Of a stretch of DNA of 64,000 nt, positions 25,942 through 34,758 are shown piece by piece (position 1 is the first letter of the stretch; every line of letters begins with the position of its first letter). The notes below the pieces were generated by a model, which had not been told where the DNA came from, ran no database searches, and was given only the letters and a program-made list of their open reading frames with translations. Location: assembly GCA_963696525.1 (NCBI GenBank), contig CAVOKO010000009.1, forward strand, positions 1,550,001 through 1,614,000. The letters run 5' to 3'. Source of the DNA: CAWBRT01 sp963696525. Its GTDB lineage: Bacteria > Acidobacteriota > Terriglobia > Terriglobales > Acidobacteriaceae. Made by a program: the position numbers and the translations under genes.

Positions 25942-27167
25942 AAGCCTCCCTTCTCGCCCGAAATGATGCCGCGTTGGCGCAGGCACTTGCGCTTTGCGTC
26001 GTCAATGCCGATTGCCGAGAGTACCTCGTCCGTATGCTCGCCCAGGACTGGGCCCGCGCCGTTTATTTGCCCCGGAGTGTCGCTCAGCTTCGGCAACACG
26101 GCCGGCACCTTCAATGTCTTGCCGGATGAAAGATTGATGGTCTGAATCATCTCGCGCGCCTGGTAGTGCGGGTCAGCGACAATGTCCGCGGCGGTGTAGG
26201 GATATCCAACCGGTACGCCGGCCGCGTTCAGTTTTTCCAGGACTTCCGGGACGTCGTGCTGCTTCGTCCATTCCTCAATCGTCGAGTCGAGGAATGCGGC
26301 TTCCTGGGCGCGTCCGTCGTTGTGCGCAAAACGTGGGGCGTTCGCGAGGTCATCCCTTCCTATCACGTTCATCAGGCGCTTGAAGATACCGTCGCCATTT
26401 CCGCCGATCAGCACATACTTGCCGCCGCGGCAGAGGTAGGCGTTGGTCGGAGCAATGCCAGGCAGGGCGGCGCCGCTGGGTTCGCGCACATAGCCAAAGT
26501 AGTCGTACTCCGGAATCAGACTCTCCATCATTCCAAATACCGACTCATACAAGGCCACATCGATGCATTGCCCCTTCCCGCTGTGCTGGTTGCGATGATG
26601 CAAGGCCAGCAGAACTCCGATCACGGCATACAGAGCTGAAATCGAGTCGCCAATGCTGATGCCGCAGCGCACCGGTGGCCGCCCGGGTTCTCCGGTCAGA
26701 TAACGCAACCCGCCCATCGCCTCACCAATCACGCCGAAGCCCGGCAGGTCGCGATAAGGGCCGGTTTGGCCATAACCCGAAACCCGGACCATGATCAGCT
26801 TGGGGTTGAGTTGCGATAGCTGCTCCCATCCCAGTCCCCACTTCTCCATCGTCCCCGGCCTAAAGTTTTCGATCAGGATGTCGGCATCCTGAAGCAGTTT
26901 GCGCAGAATCTCTTGTCCGTCGGGCGACTTCAGATCGAGCGCTACCGATTTCTTATTGCGAGACTGCACGTGCCACCACAGAGACGTCCCACTTTCCAGC
27001 TTGCGCCATTTGCGCAAGGGATCGCCCACGTCAGGCGGCTCGATTTTGATGATTTCGGCCCCGAATTCCCCTAGAAGCTTGGCCGCAAACGGACCGGCTA
27101 TGAGTTGGCCCAACTCGATAACCTTCAGCCCACCGAGAGCGGCAGAACTACTTTTGTTATTTTTCAT
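25938..27167 (-). CDS. Class III CoA-transferase (CaiB/BaiF family)
   Basis: A 409-residue family III CoA-transferase that moves CoA between carboxylic acids through mixed anhydride and thioester intermediates on an aspartate. Family marks are VIELGQLIAGPFAAKLLGEFGAE at the start, NKKSVALDLKSPDG, ENFRPGTMEKWGLG, VSGYGQTGPY and GISIGDSISALYA, in which the aspartate after Gly is my candidate catalytic residue. Length is normal. It is the first gene of the tight operon and is translationally coupled to the HMG-CoA-lyase-like gene. Together the pair resembles the succinyl-CoA:citramalate CoA-transferase and citramalyl-CoA lyase pair known from Chloroflexus, as I recall it. Confidence 0.88.
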   Translation of the reverse strand: MKNNKSSSAALGGLKVIELGQLIAGPFAAKLLGEFGAEIIKIEPPDVGDPLRKWRKLESGTSLWWHVQSRNKKSVALDLKSPDGQEILRKLLQDADILIENFRPGTMEKWGLGWEQLSQLNPKLIMVRVSGYGQTGPYRDLPGFGVIGEAMGGLRYLTGEPGRPPVRCGISIGDSISALYAVIGVLLALHHRNQHSGKGQCIDVALYESVFGMMESLIPEYDYFGYVREPSGAALPGIAPTNAYLCRGGKYVLIGGNGDGIFKRLMNVIGRDDLANAPRFAHNDGRAQEAAFLDSTIEEWTKQHDVPEVLEKLNAAGVPVGYPYTAADIVADPHYQAREMIQTINLSSGKTLKVPAVLPKLSDTPGQINGAGPVLGEHTDEVLSAIGIDDAKRKCLRQRGIISGEKGGL

Positions 27168-27390
27168 GATGGCCTTGCCCTGCTTCGAAAGCTCAAATGA
27201 TATCTATAATGCCCGGTCCAGCGAAGCTGTGAGCGGGAACAGTGACTGCTTAACCAACCTCCACCTACACGAATTGAATATGGCTGCTTTTCTCCATCGG
27301 AAAGCGAGTTGCCATACTCCGATAGAATCATGGCTTCCCAGTCGTACTTACTCCAGAGACCTTCCACAATAAAAAAAATATGCCATGCGC

Positions 27391-28209
27391 CTAGGACGAG
27401 CCGGCTACCTTGGCACTCGCCCGCCTGGACGCGAAATCCCTAGTCAATTCCGCATAAGGGTATATCTTGTGCGCAAACACGAGAGGGTCGTGTCCGGGAA
27501 GAATGTAGTCACAGATCCGTTCCATCTTCTCGAACGTTCGGTAGTACTCCACTAAGTCATAGTGTATGCCGGACGGGATGTGCTTATAGTGTCCGGTGCC
27601 ATCCCAGTTTTGAAACAGGCCCAAAGCATCGCTGGCAATCAGGCAACGACCGGCGGCCGTGTTGACCACCACTCCCTGGAAACCGGGCGTGTGACCTGGA
27701 ATGGTGACGATGTCTATGCCGGGAAAAAGGTTGAAGTCGCCCTCAAGAGCCGTGATTCGCTCATAGCCTTTGAACCATTGCGGGACCATGCCGATCTGGT
27801 GCGTTTCGTAGAACGTCCACTGGGTCGGCAGCGGACTGACCGCGCACTCCATTTCGCGCTTCTGAACGTAGATCTTCGCCTTGGTAAACAGCTTGTTATT
27901 GAAGCAGTGGTCCCAATGCAAATGCGTGTTCACTACCAACTCGATGTCTTCGACATTCACACCGATCTTCTTCAGCGCGGCGGCCGGAGCCTCATCGGCA
28001 GGGCGCCGGAACGGACGGTGATATTTTTTCGCCCATTCTTCGTCGCCCCCACCTGTATCCACCAGTACCAGCTTATCTTTGCCTTTAATGAGATACATGA
28101 TGACGGGAGCCACCATCTCAGTCGTAAAGTCGACCTGATAGGTTAAGGAGGCTTTAGGCATGACCAGAAACTCGCCGACTCTCACCGGTACAATCTCAAA
28201 TGTTTCCAT
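27391..28209 (-). CDS. Metallo-beta-lactamase-fold hydrolase (lactonase-like)
   Basis: A 272-residue dizinc hydrolase of the MBL fold. The zinc motif THLHWDHC (HxHxDH) is intact, with further ligands in PGHTPGF and the aspartate in ASDALG; a late histidine lies in LPGHDP. The overall pattern is close to AttM/AhlD-type N-acyl homoserine lactone or gamma-butyrolactone lactonases, so ring-opening of a lactone is a fair guess. GAGGAG lies seven bases before ATG 28209. A run of eight T on the minus strand follows the stop (27380-27366 region) and may mark a weak terminator. It stands between the LysR gene and the CoA-transferase gene. Confidence 0.8.
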   Translation of the reverse strand: METFEIVPVRVGEFLVMPKASLTYQVDFTTEMVAPVIMYLIKGKDKLVLVDTGGGDEEWAKKYHRPFRRPADEAPAAALKKIGVNVEDIELVVNTHLHWDHCFNNKLFTKAKIYVQKREMECAVSPLPTQWTFYETHQIGMVPQWFKGYERITALEGDFNLFPGIDIVTIPGHTPGFQGVVVNTAAGRCLIASDALGLFQNWDGTGHYKHIPSGIHYDLVEYYRTFEKMERICDYILPGHDPLVFAHKIYPYAELTRDFASRRASAKVAGSS

Positions 28210-28466
28210 ATGTCTCTCCTCGTGCTCTATTGCGGGTCTGCGACAGTACAACTCGTGATAACCGGGCGACTCAGCAGCACTGGGCCGTGAACGACTCGTA
28301 GAGTGATCCCAAACACAATGTAATTCTGGTCTGTCAGAGGCGAAAGGAGCATGTCATAAACGCACAGAATTGAGAATCACTATTTCACTAAGCCCCGGTT
28401 CGTCAAACGCGAACTCACCAGCACCGCGGACATCCCTGCCTCTTGGGGCTGCTATGTAGAGCAAAT

Positions 28467-29402
28467 TCAGCGCGGTTCCAATTTGCCACTGAGCTGATTC
28501 TTGCCACTGCTGGCGCCCGGGAACGAGAGGTGGTCGACCAATTGTCTGGCGATAACGGATAGAGAGTTGTAATCGCGAACACAGATGTTAATTTTGCGTT
28601 GCGCCCAACTTCCGTCGATCGGGACACCGACAATCCGCATAGACCGGATATGCGACTGCGCGGCCTTGTCCGGAAGGATTCCGACACCCAGTCCTGCTTC
28701 GATCATTCGGCATATCGCGTCAAAGCTATGTACCTGAATACGAACCCGGAGGGCAATTCCCACCTTTTGCGCGGACTGACAAACCAGCCAATAGAGTGAG
28801 CTATCCTGCCGCAGAGCCACAAAGTCGTACTCGGCGACATCCTGCAAGGCGACCGTAGAGCGGCTTGCTAACGGGTGGTCGGTGGGTGCTATCAATATCA
28901 GACGATCCTGGCGGTATGGAAACACTTCCAAATTTTCGGCGGGAACATGGCCGTTATAAATACCGATATCCGTCAGCCCTTCCTTAACGGCGCGAATAAT
29001 CTCCGCGCTCATCTTTTCTTCCAGATCAATCTTGATCGCCGGATGCTGATGCAGAAAAGAGCTAAGATCTTCGGGCAAGAACTGTATTATCGAAGAGGTG
29101 TTCGCGTAAATGCGCACGTGCCCCTTGACCCCTTGACTGTATTCACTCAGGTCTGCATCGAGGCGCTCGAGATTGCTGAGGACGTTGCGTGCGTGGTGCA
29201 GCAAGGCATGCCCACCCGGAGTCAATGCAACTCCCTTGGCAAGTCTGTAAAGAAGCTGCACGCCTAATTCGTCTTCCAAGTCGGTAATACGTTTGCTTAC
29301 TGCGGCCAACGCCAAATGCTCTCGCTCGGCGGCTTTAGTCAGGTTCAGCTCGTCTGCGATGGTACTGAAAAGCTTCAGCGTGATGAAATCGATCCGTCGC
29401 AT
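28467..29402 (-). CDS. LysR-family transcriptional regulator
   Basis: A 311-residue regulator. The N-terminal winged helix-turn-helix is clear (LKLFSTIADELNLTKAAER, AAVSKRITDLEDELGVQLLYR, TPGGHALLHHA), followed by a periplasmic-binding-like effector domain (residues about 90-300) with HPAIKIDLEEKMSAEI and MIEAGLGVGILP. The ATG at 29402 is chosen to give the normal distance to the helix-turn-helix; the ORF extends 31 residues upstream, and neither start has a strong ribosome site. It is encoded in the same direction as the island and immediately before the MBL and CoA-transferase genes, so it is the natural candidate for their substrate-responsive activator. Confidence 0.87.
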   Translation of the reverse strand: MRRIDFITLKLFSTIADELNLTKAAEREHLALAAVSKRITDLEDELGVQLLYRLAKGVALTPGGHALLHHARNVLSNLERLDADLSEYSQGVKGHVRIYANTSSIIQFLPEDLSSFLHQHPAIKIDLEEKMSAEIIRAVKEGLTDIGIYNGHVPAENLEVFPYRQDRLILIAPTDHPLASRSTVALQDVAEYDFVALRQDSSLYWLVCQSAQKVGIALRVRIQVHSFDAICRMIEAGLGVGILPDKAAQSHIRSMRIVGVPIDGSWAQRKINICVRDYNSLSVIARQLVDHLSFPGASSGKNQLSGKLEPR

Positions 29403-29774
29403 GGGATTAAATCGGATGGAAACTACTCTGGCACGCTGGTTGCGGTTTGCCAAGTGGTAATTCAATTGGAGCGGCGGCACGACGGAATTCCCCATCCATT
29501 GACTCCCCGCACGAGAGTCCGGGGATGCAAGAGCACCTCGGAAGACGCGAACAAAAAAGAGGCTGAATCTAAGGAACTTATCTCGCGATCACCGCCTGCT
29601 CACCCGTTCTGGCCTTGCGGAGTTACCTGTCCCGGGGCCTCGTGACCAGCGACGTTTGGCTGGTCTGGACCTGGAGAGGCAAAGCACTGCATTTTTGCGA
29701 GATTGATCGCGCTACTTCATCAGCGATGGTATCGCGCGAGCACTTCGCCGACTCCCGAGGAAGATAGTAGCCAA
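29403..29774. other. Intergenic region upstream of the LysR gene
   Basis: About 370 bases lie between the end of the DapA-type gene and the LysR start. It should contain the LysR promoter. A GC-rich imperfect stem (CCCCG and CGGGG arms around 29511-29525) is visible, but no convincing terminator or operator was found. Confidence 0.35.
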
Positions 29775-30656
29775 CTACAACGCTCCGATCTGGGCCAGCG
29801 CGTGTTTAACTTCTTCGACGCCTTCAGGCGACAATGGCTCTTGTGGCGCCAGCGGAGTGCCCACGGGGTACCCCTGAAGGACCAATCCTCCCTTAATGCA
29901 AGCGGCAAGGTTGTATTTGGCGAACGCCTCGTTCAGGTTCCACAGTTTGCGCTGTAGCAGCATGGCCGCGACCCAATCGCCTTGGTAACAGAGTTCATAG
30001 AGTTCCACGCTTTGCCGGGGCGCCACGCAGGCCGGGCCTGCCATCCACCCGACGCCGCCAATCAGCATCACGCAGACCGGAATGTGCGCCGACGCGGAAA
30101 AAACCTGCATACGCCCCTGCACGCGATTAATTATGGACAAAAGCCGGCCAGTATTGGAAGAGGCATCCTTGATGTACTTGATGTTCGGTATGTGGCTCAG
30201 GCGGTCAATGACGGGCAGATTTAAGTCCGAGCGCTGGAAATTGGGATTGGTGTAAAGCACAACTGGTATAGAAACCGATTCCGCAATCGCTTTGAAGTAA
30301 GCGAATACGCCCTCATCTCGAATAGGAAAATAAGCTTCAAGGATGGCGAGAATTCCATTAGCTCCAAGCCGTTCGTACTCGCGTGCTTGCATCTGGGCAT
30401 CGGCGATGGTCGTAGATGCTACTCCCGCCACAACCGGCACTCGACCCTTGGCTGCATTGATTACGACCTCGATGACCCGGCGGCGCTGGGGCCAGGTGAG
30501 ATAAGCGAATTCGCCGGTCGAGCCCAGGGGTGTCAGACCGTGCACGCCAGCCCTGATGAGGTCGTCGCAAAGCCGGGTCAGAACCTCTGCATTCACTTCC
30601 CCGGATGGCCCAATCGGAGAAACCAGGTATGGAAACACGCCGCGGAATTCACTCAT
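29775..30656 (-). CDS. DapA-family (class I) lyase/aldolase, substrate unknown
   Basis: A 293-residue TIM-barrel enzyme of the dihydrodipicolinate synthase/N-acetylneuraminate lyase family, which forms a Schiff base with pyruvate or a 2-keto acid. The GSTGEFAYL loop, the active-site tyrosine in VVLYTNPN and the Schiff-base lysine in KYIKDASSN are all in place. The start at ATG 30656 follows GGGAG by ten bases. It lies 80 bases after the KDPG-aldolase-like gene and not among lysine genes, so a catabolic aldolase or dehydratase (for example of a keto-deoxy sugar acid) is more likely than lysine synthesis. The exact substrate is not readable. Confidence 0.82.
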   Translation of the reverse strand: MSEFRGVFPYLVSPIGPSGEVNAEVLTRLCDDLIRAGVHGLTPLGSTGEFAYLTWPQRRRVIEVVINAAKGRVPVVAGVASTTIADAQMQAREYERLGANGILAILEAYFPIRDEGVFAYFKAIAESVSIPVVLYTNPNFQRSDLNLPVIDRLSHIPNIKYIKDASSNTGRLLSIINRVQGRMQVFSASAHIPVCVMLIGGVGWMAGPACVAPRQSVELYELCYQGDWVAAMLLQRKLWNLNEAFAKYNLAACIKGGLVLQGYPVGTPLAPQEPLSPEGVEEVKHALAQIGAL

Positions 30657-30736
30657 CGATGCGGTTCTCCCTCGTCCAGACGCTGGTGCCAATACGCGCC
30701 AGCCAAGCAAGATTTCTTATGGCAATCACAATTCCA

Positions 30737-31390
30737 TCATTCCATCTCCGCGCGGGCCTGTCGCACAAAGTTAAGAAAACGGGAGGCGAGTTCTCGAATC
30801 CACGCGCCCTCCTTGAAGCGGATCGCCTGTCGTGGAATCAGATCCTCGCCGACTCCAATGGCAACAGCTCCCGCGGAAATGAAATTTGCGGCGGTACCTT
30901 GGGTAACGCCGCCGGCGGCGACGAGAGGTACATGGGGCAGCGGGGCTTTGAGGGCGCGAATATACTTTTCGCCACCGATATATAAACAGGGAAAGACCTT
31001 TACAAAATCCGCGCCGGCCTTATGTGCGAGCAAAACCTCGGTGGGCGTCAGTGCTCCGGGCAGTACGACGATCTGATGTTCGACACAATATCCAGTCACC
31101 TCCGGGTCGAACGCCGGCCCGGTCAGGAACATGGCCCCGGCGTCCAGTTGGCGGCGCGCCTCGTCTGGTCCGGCGACCACCTCCGCTCCGACTATGAGCG
31201 TGGGAAAACGGTGGGTAAGGTTGTGGATTACCTGGTAGGAGTTTGGAATGGTAGCAGCGATTTCTACGATCGGTATGCCCCCGGCCGCTACATTCTCAGC
31301 GGCAAAAATCGCTGCATCCGCCGATTCCACGCGGATCGATGGAATCACGCCAACCTCTCGAATCTGCTTCCGAATGTCTTCTCTGGTCAA
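30737..31390 (-). CDS. KDPG/KHG-aldolase-family protein with altered active-site residues
   Basis: A 217-residue TIM-barrel protein of the Eda family. The Schiff-base lysine is present in ADFVKVFPC, the glutamate in IPIVEIAAT, and PGALTPTEVLLAHKAGA and VPLVAAGGVTQG are the usual blocks. Two positions differ from the classical enzyme: the arginine four residues after the glutamate (LRT in Eda) is Thr 47, and the GAGTV motif reads GAEVV. These groups bind substrate in E. coli Eda, so phosphogluconate may not be the substrate. The start is a TTG at 31390 with AAAGGA about seven bases upstream. It is the first gene of the minus-strand run and probably cotranscribed with the DapA-type gene. Confidence 0.82.
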   Translation of the reverse strand: MTREDIRKQIREVGVIPSIRVESADAAIFAAENVAAGGIPIVEIAATIPNSYQVIHNLTHRFPTLIVGAEVVAGPDEARRQLDAGAMFLTGPAFDPEVTGYCVEHQIVVLPGALTPTEVLLAHKAGADFVKVFPCLYIGGEKYIRALKAPLPHVPLVAAGGVTQGTAANFISAGAVAIGVGEDLIPRQAIRFKEGAWIRELASRFLNFVRQARAEME

Positions 31391-31611
31391 GTGTTTGTCC
31401 TTTCGCCGTTGAGAATCAGACCGAGCCCGCGCATCAAGAGCGCTCTTCCGGGTGGCAGTGCCACTGGGTCCTACTGTTGCCTTGCCTCAGTATGTTCAAT
31501 CGCCCCAATAAGCCCAAAAGTGGGATTGCCGGGGACTCGACCACGCAGCACCGTGAGCCCCGGTGGGGGTATCCGCCCGCGCTGCGCCGTATCTTTAAGT
31601 CTTGTTGCTAC

Positions 31612-34600
31612 CTATTCTTCATACACACTCCTCGACGCTTCGAGTGTGGGCAGGCGATCGTTCGGTCTCGCCCACCATACATAGAAAGTCGGGAGCAGGA
31701 AAATGCTCATCAGCAGGTCGGCAATCAGTCCGCCCACAATCACGATGGCAAAGGGACGCTGCGAGTCCGATCCAATGGCGTGGGACATGGCCGCCGGCAA
31801 TAAGCCTAGCGTAGCGACCAACATGGTCATCATGATCGGACGAAGCCTGCGGGTCGCTCCTTCGATGGCGGCTGTTCGCACAGGCATTCCTCGGGCGCGC
31901 AACTGGTTGATGTACTCGACCATAATGACTCCAGTCTGGACGCAAACGCCGAACAACGCCAGAAAGCCAACCCCTGAGGAAACACTGAAATGCGTGCCTG
32001 TGACGAGCAATGCCAGAAGGCCCCCGAAAGGAGCTACCAATAAGTTTGCCAAGTTCAACAAGGCCCACTTGGCGGAGCCGAAAGCGCCGTAAATGATCAT
32101 GAAGATAATTAAAACGGTTATGGGCACGATAAGCAGGAGTCGCGCTGAAGACCTCTTCTGGCTCGCGTATTCGCCCTCCCAGTTGATATGGTAGCCGGTC
32201 GGCAGCTTGACCTTCTCATTGACCTTCGCGATCGCCTCTTCGACGGCGCCTCCCAGGTCGCGGCCGCGAACGCTGTACTTGATGGCGATGTAGCGCTGGT
32301 TGCCTTCACGGTAAATTTCCGAAGCACCATCTCGTTCTTCGATTTTGCAAAGTTGTGCCAGCGACACTCGCTCCCCGTTAGGTGAAAGCAGGCGAATGTT
32401 CCTAATCGCTTCTTCCTTATCCCGAAATTGGGGCAGATAGCGCAATACCAAGTCGTATCGTGCCTCGCCCTGCAGGACTTGAGTGAGGGCATTGCCGCCC
32501 ACCGCGGTCTGGATGGCGTCCTGGACGTCGGCTACGTTGATCTGGTAGCGGGCGGCCTGTTGACGATCCACGGTCACGTTCAGGTTTGGCTGGCCGAGTA
32601 CGCGAAAAACTCCCAGGTCCTCGATTCCCTTGACTTGGCGCATGAGACCGGCGACTTCATTGGCCTTGTCCTCCAGGATTTGCAGGTCATCGCCATACAC
32701 TTTTGTAGCAAGCTCGCCTTTTACGCCACTGACCGCCTCTTCCACGTTATCCGCGATTGGCTGGGAGAAGCCCCATACTACCCCGGGAATCTCCTTCTCC
32801 AACTCGTGGTTCATAGCAGCAATCAGTTCCTCTTTATTTTCGTGAAATACGGGACGCCACTTGTCCTTCGACTTCAGACCGGCGTAATACTCAGTATTGA
32901 AAAAGCCAGTGGTGTCGGTTCCGTCATCCGGACGGCCGGTTTGACTCGTGCACTCGGTGACCTCGGGGAACGAGCAAAGCACGATTCGCGCCTGGTTGGA
33001 TACTCGAATCCCTTCAGTCGGTCCGGTGCTGGGCGCAAGTGTGCCACGAATCCAAAGCGCGCCTTCATCCAGATGAGGCAAGAATTCGGAACCGATCGTG
33101 TCGGTCAACACCAGGTACCCGCTAATGCAAACGGCAACGATCGCAACCGCGACCATCGCCCAACGATGATCGACCGTCCAGCCCAGTGCCCGCCGATAAC
33201 GCCCGGTCAGCCAAACCAGCACGGGATTCTGCCAGTCGCGAGCTTCTTTGCGAAAAAGAAAACTCGCCAGGACGGGAGCGATCGTCATCGAGAAGATCAC
33301 CGCGCCCAGCAGGGCAAAGGCCACCGTCCAGGCCATGGGACGAAACAGTCTGCCTTCGACTCGCTGCAGCGTGAAAATCGGGAGGTAGGCGGTGATGATG
33401 ATGGTAATGGCATAAAAGACGGGCCTCTGCACCTCGTGCGCGGCCGCCCGTATCCTGTCCGCTACCGACTTCTTTTCGTGGTTCTCGCCAATGTGACGGA
33501 TGATGTTCTCCACCATCACCACCGTGCCGTCTACAACCATTCCGAAATCGAGCGCCCCGAGTGAGAGCAGATTGGCGGGAATATGCCGCAGGTCCAAACA
33601 AATCGAGGCGAACAAAAGAGAAAATGGAATGGTCAGGGCAACAATCAATGCGCCACGTATGTTGCCCAGCAACAGAAGCAGCACCAGCGTCACCAGAATG
33701 AAGCCTGCGGTGAGGTTGTGCAGAACGGTATGGGTTGTGAAGCGAATCAGATCGCTGCGGTCAATGAATGGAACGATCTTTACCCCGGGGGGCAAAATAT
33801 GTTCGTTCAGCTCCTTCACCTTTGCGTGGAGTCCTTCGAGCGCCGCTTCAGCGTCGGCGCCTTTCCGCATGGGCGCGATTCCCGACACGACATCATCGTT
33901 GTCGACGATCTTTCCATCCTCGCGGCGAATCGCCCGCGCGAACTGGCCGAGCCGGATCTTCGGACCTTGGGAAACCACCGCAATATCTTTGATCCGCAGC
34001 GGCGTTCCGGTCTTGGTCAGAATGACCGTGTTCTCGATATCGTGCACGTTTTTGACCAGGCCCACTTCCCGAACATTGATCTGCTGCAGCCCGGCTTCAA
34101 CGAAGCTGCCTCCTGCATTCACGTTGTTGTTGGTGAGCTGTTGCTCCACCTGTGCGAGGCTGAGGCCGTAAGAGATTAGCTTGTTCGGATCAACCCGAAC
34201 TTGATATTCGCGCGTGGGCCCGCCAAAGGTGTTAACGTCGACGATGTCCGGGACAGCTTTTAAGTTCTTCTCGACGACCCAGTCTTCGATCGATTTCAGC
34301 TCCATCACGTCATATTGTGGATTGGTGCTGTGCAGGGTGAAGAAGTAGATCTGGCCGGCCGGGCTCCAGTCGGTGCCCATCTGCGGTGTCACCCCGGTCG
34401 GCAGGGTGGCTTGGCTCAGTCGCTCGAGAACCCGCTCCCGATTCCAGTCGTCACTGGATTCGTCGTCGAAAATCAGCTTAATATCGGAAAGGCCGAAGAT
34501 CGAGAACGAACGCAGGTGCACCGTGTGGGGAATGCCGTTCAAGGCATTTTCCAGTGGGACCGTAACCTGCTGTTCAACTTGCTCCGCCGAAATCCCAGGC

Positions 34601-34758
34601 CATTGGGTGATGACCTCGACATAGTTGTCCGCCACATCGGGATAGGCATCCACCGGAAGACGGTGGAATGCGACCATCCCGGCTGCGATCAGCAGCACAG
34701 TGAAGGCCAACACGAACAGCCGCTGGTCAAGAGCAAAATCAACAATTCGGCGAATCAT
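31612..34758 (-). CDS. RND efflux pump, heavy-metal type (CzcA/CusA family)
   Basis: A 1048-residue inner-membrane proton-driven transporter with the twelve-helix, two-large-periplasmic-loop layout of RND pumps. The family start MIRRIVDFALDQRLFVLAFTV and the TM4 motif LDFGMVVDGTVVMVENI, with the aspartates of the proton relay, match the HME (heavy-metal efflux) branch. Two long periplasmic domains lie at about residues 35-340 and 570-880. The ATG directly follows the adaptor's stop codon. It is the third gene of an outer-membrane factor, adaptor, pump operon. Metal specificity (Cu/Ag versus Zn/Co/Cd or other) is not readable by eye. Confidence 0.92.
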   Translation of the reverse strand: MIRRIVDFALDQRLFVLAFTVLLIAAGMVAFHRLPVDAYPDVADNYVEVITQWPGISAEQVEQQVTVPLENALNGIPHTVHLRSFSIFGLSDIKLIFDDESSDDWNRERVLERLSQATLPTGVTPQMGTDWSPAGQIYFFTLHSTNPQYDVMELKSIEDWVVEKNLKAVPDIVDVNTFGGPTREYQVRVDPNKLISYGLSLAQVEQQLTNNNVNAGGSFVEAGLQQINVREVGLVKNVHDIENTVILTKTGTPLRIKDIAVVSQGPKIRLGQFARAIRREDGKIVDNDDVVSGIAPMRKGADAEAALEGLHAKVKELNEHILPPGVKIVPFIDRSDLIRFTTHTVLHNLTAGFILVTLVLLLLLGNIRGALIVALTIPFSLLFASICLDLRHIPANLLSLGALDFGMVVDGTVVMVENIIRHIGENHEKKSVADRIRAAAHEVQRPVFYAITIIITAYLPIFTLQRVEGRLFRPMAWTVAFALLGAVIFSMTIAPVLASFLFRKEARDWQNPVLVWLTGRYRRALGWTVDHRWAMVAVAIVAVCISGYLVLTDTIGSEFLPHLDEGALWIRGTLAPSTGPTEGIRVSNQARIVLCSFPEVTECTSQTGRPDDGTDTTGFFNTEYYAGLKSKDKWRPVFHENKEELIAAMNHELEKEIPGVVWGFSQPIADNVEEAVSGVKGELATKVYGDDLQILEDKANEVAGLMRQVKGIEDLGVFRVLGQPNLNVTVDRQQAARYQINVADVQDAIQTAVGGNALTQVLQGEARYDLVLRYLPQFRDKEEAIRNIRLLSPNGERVSLAQLCKIEERDGASEIYREGNQRYIAIKYSVRGRDLGGAVEEAIAKVNEKVKLPTGYHINWEGEYASQKRSSARLLLIVPITVLIIFMIIYGAFGSAKWALLNLANLLVAPFGGLLALLVTGTHFSVSSGVGFLALFGVCVQTGVIMVEYINQLRARGMPVRTAAIEGATRRLRPIMMTMLVATLGLLPAAMSHAIGSDSQRPFAIVIVGGLIADLLMSIFLLPTFYVWWARPNDRLPTLEASRSVYEE

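Noticed and set aside
20173..27167. Complete anaerobic nicotinate (methyleneglutarate) pathway
   Set aside because: The Mii-like and DmdAB-like pair is suggestive, but no B12-dependent methyleneglutarate mutase, no nicotinate dehydrogenase and no dimethylmalate lyase of the isocitrate-lyase family are in the window.
27366..27390. Strong terminator after the MBL hydrolase gene
   Set aside because: There is an A/T-run of eight, but no convincing GC-rich stem directly before it on the minus strand, so I kept it only as a remark in the gene entry.
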